Below, piece by piece: positions 6,815 to 11,804 of a DNA stretch of 11,804 nt. A program made the translations under genes and the position numbers. Each line of letters opens with the position of its first letter. The first letter of the stretch is position 1. Origin of the DNA: Thermoplasmata archaeon (GTDB lineage: Archaea; Thermoplasmatota; Thermoplasmata; B31-G17); the NCBI GenBank assembly GCA_003649915.1, contig QMTG01000024.1:1-11804 (forward strand). Reading direction: 5' to 3'. The notes under the pieces are model-generated. The model worked only from the letters and a program-made list of their open reading frames with translations, was not told the origin of the DNA and ran no database searches.

Positions 6815-6996
6815 CTCACTCTCAGGGCAAACCTGCCATTCACGCTAACATTCATTTTTTTCGCCAGTGCTGATTTCTTATGATCCACTATTATTATGCA
6901 GCCATGCCAATCCTTAGAGGTGTCCCCACCGCATATGGGACAGGTATCACTCTCGGTTATATAGTGACACTTCCTGCACGCACGCAGGTCTTTCAT
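6811..6996 (-). CDS. spt4: Transcription elongation factor Spt4 (RpoE'')
   Basis: 61 residues, typical for archaeal Spt4. A zinc ribbon is formed by C7, C10, C19 and C22 (CRKC … CPICGG). It is followed by SKDWHGCIIIVDHKKSALAK and NGRFALRVR, the strand that contacts Spt5. With Spt5 it clamps RNA polymerase to raise processivity. It overlaps the rpo7 stop and the kinase start by 4 nt each (ATGA), so all three are translationally coupled. Confidence 0.96.
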   Translation of the reverse strand: MKDLRACRKCHYITESDTCPICGGDTSKDWHGCIIIVDHKKSALAKKMNVSVNGRFALRVR

Positions 6997-7574
6997 TTGC
7001 CCTTCCCTCCTTTCTTTTCTTCTTCCTCTTCCTTTCTCTCCTCCTCAATCCATTCAAATTTTCCAAGTGCTGGTTGTCTCATGGTAAGACCAATCTTGCT
7101 CTCCCTGGGGCTTCTCTCGTTTATTTTTGCGGTAACAACTCTAACCCTGACCTTATCTCCAATTCTTAGATCTCTTTTGGTTTCTTTCCCTATGAGCCTC
7201 TGGTTTGTCAGGTCTACATCTATGTGGTCATCCATTATCTGGCTTATGTGGAGGAGACCATCAATTGGCCCAATCCTCACAAAAGCGCCAAATTTCACAA
7301 CATCGCACACAGTGCCCGTAACGACTTCCTGATACTGCGGCTTAAAAACCAGCGCACGGTATTTGACATCCTGATAAACAGCACCATCGCCATGAACTAT
7401 TCTGCCCTCTCCAACAGGCTCCACATCCAGAACGAGTACTATAATATTATCCTCATTATCAACCTTACCCTCAAACTGCTCTCTCGCTAGGGTTTCAACT
7501 ATGCTTTCGTAATCGTCCATTAGCCTCTCGGGCGGTATGCGTATTGTGCTGACCTTTTCCGTTATGGCGTACAT
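6993..7574 (-). CDS. rpo7: DNA-directed RNA polymerase subunit Rpo7 (E')
   Basis: 193 residues. The N-terminal RNP-like tip domain (about 1-80) opens MYAITEKVSTIRIPPERL and contains GDGAVYQDVKYRALVFKP. An S1 RNA-binding domain follows at about 82-166 (VTGTVCDVVKFGAFVRIG, then IDGLLHISQI). Rpo7 forms the polymerase stalk with Rpo4, which helps open the promoter and binds nascent RNA. The C-terminus is a run of Glu/Lys (EERKEEEEEKKGGKGK) beyond the usual fold. The ATG follows a GGAGG that overlaps the hppA stop codon, so the gene is read from the hppA transcript. Confidence 0.96.
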   Translation of the reverse strand: MYAITEKVSTIRIPPERLMDDYESIVETLAREQFEGKVDNEDNIIVLVLDVEPVGEGRIVHGDGAVYQDVKYRALVFKPQYQEVVTGTVCDVVKFGAFVRIGPIDGLLHISQIMDDHIDVDLTNQRLIGKETKRDLRIGDKVRVRVVTAKINERSPRESKIGLTMRQPALGKFEWIEEERKEEEEEKKGGKGK

Positions 7575-7586
7575 TTTTCTTTCCTC

Positions 7587-9575
7587 CTACAGAAAAATTG
7601 GTAGGAAAACTATGGCAACTATGGACATCAACTTTATCAGTATATTCAACGATGGCCCTGATGTATCTTTGAGCGGGTCACCCACAGTATCGCCGACCAC
7701 CGCAGACTTGTGCGATGTGCTCCCTTTACCTCCAAAATGCCCTCTCTCTATATATTTCTTTGCATTGTCCCATGCACCACCAGCATTCGCCATCAGCACT
7801 GCAAGCAAGAAGCCTGATACTGTAGCACCTGCTAGAAGCCCACCCAGTATCTTTGTGCTGAAAAGCCCAACAACTATGGGCACGATTACCGCAAGCGCCC
7901 CGGGTACAATCATCTCTTTAATCCCGGCAACTGTGCTGATCTCCACACATTTTTTCGTATCTGGTTCTGCTTTTCCCTCGAGAAGACCAGGTATTTCCCT
8001 GAACTGTCTCCTGACCTCTTCCACCATTTTCATGGCTGCGCGACCAACAGCTGCCATAGTTAGTGATGAGAATATGAATGGCATGGATGCACCTATTAAA
8101 AGACCTGCAACAGTTTCAGGCTCTGCAAGGCTGAGTTTTATGTGAACCATGCTGGAGTATGTCACAAAGAGGGCAAGGGCGGTAAGTGCAGCCGAGCCTA
8201 TAGCCAGTCCTTTACCAATAGCAGCGGTGGTATTTCCAACAGCGTCAAGCATCTCTGCCCTTTCCCTAACAACTCTTCCAAGCCCTGCCATCTCTGCTAT
8301 CCCAGCAGCATTGTCTGCGACGGGTCCATAGGTATCTGAGGCTAAACTCATGCCAAGTGTAGACAGCATTCCTACGGCGGCGATTGCTATCCCGTACAGG
8401 TGAGCAGAAGCATACGCGCATATTATGGAGAGCGCAACTGCCAGTATTGGTATTAAAGTGCTAAACATTCCTGTTGATAACCCAGATATTATAACCACTG
8501 CTGGAGATGTGACTGCGCTTCTTGCAATTTTTCGCGTTGGTGAGTACTCGTATGATGTGAAATATTCTGTAGATAGGCCTATTACCACACCGGCTATTAG
8601 ACCTGAGGCCAAGGAATAAAATATTCCCTCCTCAACACCAAACATGTATATTACTATGTAGGATAGTATTAGCATGCTCATGGCTGAGATGTATATTCCT
8701 CTGTCCATGCCAGTAGCAGGGTCGTGCGATTTTATGAATATAACAGCAAGTATGCCGATAATTGATGATATTATTCCCATCCCTGCAAGTATAAGCGGGA
8801 GTTGCACATAAACACTTTCTATTCCCAGCCCGCCCATGGTCGCTGAGAATAATACGCCAAGAGCCATGGCGGAAATTATAGAATCAACATAGGACTCAAA
8901 GAGGTCTGAGCCCATCCCAGCAACATCGCCCACATTATCTCCGACATTGTCTGCTATCACTGCCGGGTTTCTTGGGTCGTCCTCAGGTATTCCTGCCTCA
9001 ATTTTTCCAACAAGGTCTGCTCCCATATCTGCAGATTTTGTGTATATTCCCCCACCAACCCTCGCAAAAAGCGCTATGGATGATGCACCAAAACCAAAGC
9101 CGAACAATAGACTTGGATCGCCGAATATTAAATATAGGAGGGATAGACCAAAAAGGCCTAGACCGACAACTGTTAGACCCATAACTGCCCCGCTGGAAAA
9201 GGCAACCCTTAGCCCACTGTGTATGTCCTTCTTCACCGCCCATACGGTTCTGCAGTTGGATGTCGTCGCCACTCTCATACCTACATTTCCAGCAAGGGCT
9301 GAGAGAAAAGCACCAAACAGAAAACTAAAGGGCGTAGCCATAGACATATAGCCAGTAATAGCAAGAAAAGCTAGGATAGAGGCGACCACGACAACAAATA
9401 CAGAGATGGCTGTATATTCCTTATTCAAAAATGCCATGGCGCCCTCGTATATCTTGCGTGAGAGTTCGGACACATCATGGCTACCACGTGGTCTTTTTAA
9501 AATCCATATCACTAACAAGATGGCTGTAATTATGGAGAGTACGCTCATCATCAGCGATAGATGCGCTAACTGCAT
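7587..9575 (-). CDS. hppA: Membrane-bound K+-dependent ion-pumping pyrophosphatase
   Basis: 662 residues with about 16 membrane helices. It hydrolyses pyrophosphate and pumps H+ or Na+ out of the cell. The active site is spelled by ADMGADLVGKIEAGIPEDD and DNVGDNVGD (about 182-217), a second Asp cluster at SDTYGPVADNAAGIAEM, and the C-terminal GGAWDNAKKYIE … VVGDTVGDPLKDTSGPS. GNTTAAIGKG (447-456) has Ala and Gly where K+-independent enzymes carry Lys and Thr, so K+ dependence is expected. The gate glutamate (E227) stands three residues after D224 (DLFES), the position seen in Na+ pumps and some H+ pumps; the ion is not decided. ATG 9575 is chosen over the in-frame TTG at 9590 because GGAGGG lies correctly before it. 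First gene of the rpo7 operon. Confidence 0.96.
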   Translation of the reverse strand: MQLAHLSLMMSVLSIITAILLVIWILKRPRGSHDVSELSRKIYEGAMAFLNKEYTAISVFVVVVASILAFLAITGYMSMATPFSFLFGAFLSALAGNVGMRVATTSNCRTVWAVKKDIHSGLRVAFSSGAVMGLTVVGLGLFGLSLLYLIFGDPSLLFGFGFGASSIALFARVGGGIYTKSADMGADLVGKIEAGIPEDDPRNPAVIADNVGDNVGDVAGMGSDLFESYVDSIISAMALGVLFSATMGGLGIESVYVQLPLILAGMGIISSIIGILAVIFIKSHDPATGMDRGIYISAMSMLILSYIVIYMFGVEEGIFYSLASGLIAGVVIGLSTEYFTSYEYSPTRKIARSAVTSPAVVIISGLSTGMFSTLIPILAVALSIICAYASAHLYGIAIAAVGMLSTLGMSLASDTYGPVADNAAGIAEMAGLGRVVRERAEMLDAVGNTTAAIGKGLAIGSAALTALALFVTYSSMVHIKLSLAEPETVAGLLIGASMPFIFSSLTMAAVGRAAMKMVEEVRRQFREIPGLLEGKAEPDTKKCVEISTVAGIKEMIVPGALAVIVPIVVGLFSTKILGGLLAGATVSGFLLAVLMANAGGAWDNAKKYIERGHFGGKGSTSHKSAVVGDTVGDPLKDTSGPSLNILIKLMSIVAIVFLPIFL

Positions 9576-9621
9576 ATTCTTTCCCTCCAACTATCAATAT
9601 ATTTTCGCACCACTATGGTAG

Positions 9622-9632
9622 GATATATAATA
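9622..9632 (-). promoter_or_regulatory. TATA box of the hppA-rpo7 operon
   Basis: On the minus strand TTATTATATATCC lies about 50 bp upstream of the hppA ATG. Transcription would start near 9600, leaving a leader of about 25 nt that contains the GGAGGG ribosome-binding site. This is the only clear promoter for the cluster, since downstream genes overlap or nearly touch. Confidence 0.55.
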
Positions 9633-9743
9633 ATTTTTGTGTAAGGTCTAATGTATGTGTGGTACAGATTACAGTGCGAAAGGTTTTCTAATGTGAAAAA
9701 GATATGAACAATGCCAAACTATTACGCAGATGAGAAATATAGA

Positions 9744-9816
9744 TAGCCCCGGGAGGATTCGAACCCCCGTCCTCGGATCCAAAGTCCGAGATGATTGTCC
9801 TCTACACCACGGGGCT
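9744..9816 (-). tRNA. tRNA-Gln (TTG)
   Basis: On the minus strand the acceptor stem is AGCCCCG/CGGGGCT, the D arm GTG…CAT (one G·T), the anticodon stem TCGGA/TCCGA with loop CTTTGGA (anticodon TTG at 9782-9780, reading CAA), and the T arm GGGGG-TTCGAAT-CCTCC with one G·T pair. The discriminator is A and CCA is not encoded. No intron is seen. Confidence 0.94.
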
Positions 9817-9842
9817 ATCGGGCATATTTAATGTTTAGCGTG

Positions 9843-9850
9843 ATATTTAA
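9843..9850 (-). promoter_or_regulatory. TATA box of tRNA-Gln
   Basis: On the minus strand TTAAATAT is centred about 30 bp upstream of the tRNA 5' end, which puts the transcription start within a few bases of the mature end. A second AT-rich candidate (ATTAAATATG) is closer and less well placed. Confidence 0.4.
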
Positions 9851-9905
9851 CAATTACCCCATTAACATGGAAGGTTTTAATAGATGTATTTTATATACGT
9901 GGGCT

Positions 9906-10394
9906 ATGTATCGGGGAAAAGTGTGGAAGTTCGGTGATGATGTGGACACTGATCAGATTTATCCTGGCAAATACCTGCCACTGATAGACCCCAAGGAAAT
10001 GGCAAGGCATGTGATGGAAGGTGTTGATGGCAGGGAAAATTTTGCAGATATGGTCTCGGAGGGTGATATAATAGTTGCAGGAGAGAATTTTGGCTGTGGC
10101 TCCAGCAGAGAGCACGCTGCATTGGCTATAAAGCATGCTGGTGTTGCAATAGTGATAGCAAAGAGTTTTGCGAGAATATTTTATAGAAACGCGATAAATA
10201 TAGGGCTTCCAATAATGGAGTGTGCTGAGGCGGATGAAATTGAGGAAGGGGATGAGGTCGAAGTTGATGAAAAGACCGGTGAGATCAGGATTGTGAACAA
10301 AGACAAGGTTTTGAAGGGAAAACCATTATCTGGTTTGGAAAGGGATATCCTGATGGCGGGGGGGTTGTTAAACTATATAAAGAAAAAGGGCTAA
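9906..10394 (+). CDS. leuD: Isopropylmalate/citramalate isomerase (aconitase family) small subunit
   Basis: 162 residues of the LeuD/HacB swivelling-domain family, which pairs with a LeuC-type iron-sulfur subunit to isomerise 2- to 3-isopropylmalate or related acids in leucine, isoleucine or homoaconitate pathways. VWKFGDDVDTDQIYPGKYLP (6-25) is the typical opening, and FGCGSSREHAALAIKHAG (62-79) holds the substrate-binding loop. The residues after YL that set chain-length preference read PLID here, so the exact substrate is open. ATG 9906 fits homologue starts; a TATA-like GTTTTAATA about 26 bp before it (9874-9882) suggests a leaderless mRNA. The better TATA match TTTATATA (9890-9897) would instead point to GTG 9921. 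The large subunit gene is not in the window. Confidence 0.92.
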   Translation: MYRGKVWKFGDDVDTDQIYPGKYLPLIDPKEMARHVMEGVDGRENFADMVSEGDIIVAGENFGCGSSREHAALAIKHAGVAIVIAKSFARIFYRNAINIGLPIMECAEADEIEEGDEVEVDEKTGEIRIVNKDKVLKGKPLSGLERDILMAGGLLNYIKKKG

Positions 10395-10765
10395 TCTACG
10401 ATTTCAAGGTCTATTTTTCTTCCCGTATGGTCATACGCCTGCCAACAGTTCTCGCAATAAGGATAGTATACGATTATATGCACACATCCAAACTTTGAAA
10501 AAGTTAGTAAGTCACTATCTGAGGCATTGCCTGAGGGCGATGGATGACTGTGCACTGTGCCGACAACACTAAAATCTATAGGTAACATATGAAGTTGCAC
10601 GATGGAGTGCCTATTACCAAATACTGTTCCCGGGAGCATGAGTATTTCATTAATCACTCCCTTTTTTGCTCTAAGGATTGCCATAAATTCCTGCGGATGC
10701 GTTGATTTGGCAGCCTCAAGTATGAGTTTAAGTGTTTTCTTTTTTATACCATAAACCTTGGGCAC
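10391..10765 (-). CDS. JAMM/Mov34 (MPN+) metalloprotease
   Basis: 124 residues with a complete JAMM zinc site: E26 (HPQEFMAIL), then H72-x-H74, S82 and D85 in GTVHSHPSPSGNASDSDLL. JAMM proteins cleave isopeptide bonds next to ubiquitin-like modifiers; archaeal ones remove SAMP-type modifiers or process sulfur carriers, so a desampylase-like role is plausible but inferred. FGCVHIIVYYPYCENCW near the end includes two cysteines that are not part of the motif. The start is GTG 10765; no ATG is available in frame. A TATA-like AAATTTAT lies about 29 bp upstream, consistent with a leaderless message. The stop codon overlaps that of the convergent leuD within the four bases CTAA. Confidence 0.88.
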   Translation of the reverse strand: MPKVYGIKKKTLKLILEAAKSTHPQEFMAILRAKKGVINEILMLPGTVFGNRHSIVQLHMLPIDFSVVGTVHSHPSPSGNASDSDLLTFSKFGCVHIIVYYPYCENCWQAYDHTGRKIDLEIVD

Positions 10766-10772
10766 GCTAAAG

Positions 10773-10798
10773 TATATATGCTAGATGTAGATAAATTT
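10773..10798. promoter_or_regulatory. Back-to-back TATA boxes of the JAMM and wHTH genes
   Basis: TATATAT at 10773-10779 is centred 25 bp before GTG 10801 on the plus strand. AAATTTAT (minus strand, 10791-10798) is centred about 29 bp before GTG 10765. The two promoters interleave in the 35 bp between the divergent start codons, so the polymerases should compete. Both mRNAs would be leaderless with GTG starts. Confidence 0.5.
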
Positions 10799-10800
10799 TC

Positions 10801-11463
10801 GTGGACAAGAAGATGGGTGTGAGCCTTGGAAAAAAATTGGGCGATTACAGGCCTAGGGCGAGAATAGTCATGGACAGGCATGTGGAGGTTGTTTTACTCA
10901 ATAAAACGAGAAGAGAAATATTTACTGTTGTTTGTCAAAACCCCGGAATACATATGAGGGAAATTGCTCGTATAATTGACATGAGTGTTGTTAATGTCAG
11001 ATGGCATTTATCCGTAATGGACAGCATGTTTTCAAAGTCAAATATCATGGGAAAGAAATCGGTATTTCCACTATGGATCCCCGAGCAGTATAAGAAGTGT
11101 CTTGCAGTAATTTCTACTGAGAAAAACAGAGAAATATTGGAGAGAATGCTCAAAAAAGAGGGAAAATCTTCGTACTATGCAAACAAATTCGCAAATGCTG
11201 GTCTGATAACGGTGAGAAGAGGAAAGGCACGTCTTTCACTGAAGGCAAAAAAAATGGTTCAATGGTTTGATGAGAATAAGGAAAACACTGCAGATAAAAT
11301 CATGAAAATATTGGCTGAGGATGGTATGAAGCCAAGGATAAAGAATATAGGTAATGAGACCTTAGTGGTGAGTGTAATATCTGTGAAGAGGAGAATTAAT
11401 TGGGAACTTCCACTAATTCCAACACAGATAACCCTAATAAGAAAATACATGATGCCGAGGTAG
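10801..11463 (+). CDS. Winged helix-turn-helix DNA-binding protein, probably tandem
   Basis: 220 residues. A first winged-helix domain at about 31-95 has the motif TRREIFTVVCQNPGIHMREI then ARIIDMSVVNVRWHLSVMD, a standard recognition helix followed by a wing that reads KKSVFPLW. Residues about 97-155 look like a second, weaker winged helix (NREILERMLKKEG … GLITVRRGKARLSLKAK). The C-terminal 60 residues are basic and of unknown function. This tandem layout is common among Thermoplasmata regulators of unknown targets. The start is GTG 10801 (leaderless by TATA spacing); ATG 10813 is an alternative. Its last three codons and stop lie within tRNA-Ser: the TAG is tRNA bases 8-10. Confidence 0.8.
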   Translation: MDKKMGVSLGKKLGDYRPRARIVMDRHVEVVLLNKTRREIFTVVCQNPGIHMREIARIIDMSVVNVRWHLSVMDSMFSKSNIMGKKSVFPLWIPEQYKKCLAVISTEKNREILERMLKKEGKSSYYANKFANAGLITVRRGKARLSLKAKKMVQWFDENKENTADKIMKILAEDGMKPRIKNIGNETLVVSVISVKRRINWELPLIPTQITLIRKYMMPR

Positions 11464-11540
11464 CCTAGCCCGGCCAAGGCGGTGGACTCGAGATCCACTG
11501 GTGCCACCGCACCACGGGAGTTCAAATCTCCCCCTCGGCG
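11454..11540 (+). tRNA. tRNA-Ser (CGA)
   Basis: The acceptor stem is GCCGAGG/CCTCGGC, the D arm GCCT…AGGC, the anticodon stem GTGGA/TCCAC with loop CTCGAGA (anticodon CGA, reading UCG), the long variable arm GGTGC-CACC-GCACC that marks serine tRNAs, and the T arm GGGAG-TTCAAAT-CTCCC. The discriminator is G as usual for tRNA-Ser. CCA is not encoded. The 5' ten bases are shared with the end of the winged-helix gene. The 3' eighteen bases are repeated twice downstream at exact 115-bp steps. Confidence 0.95.
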
Positions 11541-11655
11541 TTTATTGGTGATAATAAGGTGGCTATCAGCAGGGAGATTTGAACGCGTTGGAAAACCGTG
11601 CTATAGGTAATAATAAGGTGAGTTTTCCAATTAAGGACAAATCTCCCCCTCGGCG
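11541..11655 (+). repeat. 115-bp unit A ending in a copy of the tRNA-Ser 3' end
   Basis: The unit begins TTTATTGGT and ends with CAAATCTCCCCCTCGGCG (11638-11655), identical to the last 18 nt of the tRNA gene (11523-11540). It carries two copies of GGTRATAATAAGGTG (11547-11561 and 11606-11620, 59 bp apart). No open reading frame of note is present. Confidence 0.85.
11572..11647 (+). repeat. Two-storey hairpin in unit A
   Basis: The outer stem is GGGAGATTTG (11572-11581) with CAAATCTCCC (11638-11647), 10 bp. The inner stem is TTGGAAAAC (11588-11596) with GTTTTCCAA (11622-11630), 9 bp. The internal loop is 6 and 7 nt and the apical loop 25 nt. The outer 5' arm is also complementary to the T arm of tRNA-Ser itself, so it could pair with the tRNA instead. 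Confidence 0.8.
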
Positions 11656-11770
11656 TTTATTGGTATTAATTAGGTGGCTACCAGCAGGGAGAATTGGACG
11701 TGGTGGAAAACAGTGCTATAGGTAAAAAAAAGGTGATATTGCGAATTAATGACAAATCTCACCATCGGCG
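11656..11770 (+). repeat. 115-bp unit B, decayed copy of unit A
   Basis: It matches unit A base for base in length, and long blocks are kept (GGTGGCTA, CAGCAGGGAGA, TGGAAAAC, GTGCTATAGGTAA). Its tRNA-end copy has two changes (CAAATCTCACCATCGGCG, 11753-11770). The inner stem is largely lost (the 3' arm became ATATTGCGA) and the outer stem has mismatches. The array appears to end at 11770; the remaining 34 bases show no further copy. Confidence 0.8.
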
Positions 11771-11804
11771 TGAAGATTATTTTGGCGTATAATAATGAAT
11801 TACA

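Noticed and set aside
7016..7060. Low-complexity Glu/Lys tail of Rpo7 as a frameshift artefact
   Set aside because: The frame continues directly to a stop that overlaps the spt4 start as ATGA, so the tail is consistent with an intact gene.
8947..9351. 134-codon plus-strand ORF, and the other long antisense frames over hppA
   Set aside because: They are shadows of the strongly conserved pyrophosphatase on the minus strand.
9576..9590. TTG start for hppA at 9590
   Set aside because: The TTG lies within the ribosome-binding site GGAGGG that correctly precedes ATG 9575.
9795..9905. N-terminal extension of leuD from 9795
   Set aside because: It would overlap tRNA-Gln and the extra residues do not resemble the LeuD family, whose conserved start begins around KVWKFGD.
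11454..11770. CRISPR array
   Set aside because: The spacers would themselves be repeats of each other; units are 115 bp tandem copies, not short repeats with unique spacers.

Overview
The window looks like a euryarchaeal chromosome segment, most likely from the Thermoplasmata/DHVE2 (Aciduliprofundum-like) area. The evidence is an archaeal rpo7-spt4-dephospho-CoA kinase-rps24e-rps27ae cluster, four archaeal tRNAs without encoded CCA, TATA boxes about 26 bp upstream of start codons (leaderless mRNAs), and ATGA stop/start overlaps. The genus-level guess is inference only.

Layout. 1-2352 (minus) is the N-terminal 784 residues of a large multidomain ATPase: TPR repeats, an EVE/PUA-like domain, an AAA+ module with ruined nucleotide-binding motifs, then a second AAA+ module with an intact P-loop that runs off the window. 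It resembles McrB-type modification-dependent restriction ATPases. 2353-5000 is poor in intact genes: a frameshifted, N-terminally truncated sulfatase, several short fragments that may be toxin-antitoxin remnants, an imperfect palindrome, tRNA-Val(GAC), and a hairpin-rich stretch behind that tRNA. 5065-5544 (minus) is a sugar N-acyltransferase of the left-handed beta-helix class, followed by tRNA-Arg(CCG).

5822-9575 (minus) is a compact housekeeping operon: hppA (membrane pyrophosphatase), rpo7, spt4, GTP-dependent dephospho-CoA kinase, rps24e and rps27ae. It joins ion-pumping pyrophosphate hydrolysis, transcription elongation, coenzyme A synthesis and small ribosomal subunit proteins in one probable transcript. 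tRNA-Gln(TTG) lies upstream of it. Then come leuD (plus) and a convergent JAMM metalloprotease (minus) whose stop codons overlap. A plus-strand winged-helix regulator shares a tight divergent promoter region with the JAMM gene, and its stop codon lies inside tRNA-Ser(CGA).

The most unusual signal is behind tRNA-Ser. Two tandem 115-bp units each end in a copy of the last 18 nt of the tRNA gene. The first unit can fold into a two-storey hairpin whose outer stem is built from the tRNA T-arm sequence. A similar but shorter design (outer stem made from the tRNA 3' end, inner 10-bp stem, 3' arm recreating the tRNA end) occurs behind tRNA-Val. I know of no described element with this architecture; its nature (mobile-element footprint, processing or termination structure, or tRNA-mimicking RNA) is open.
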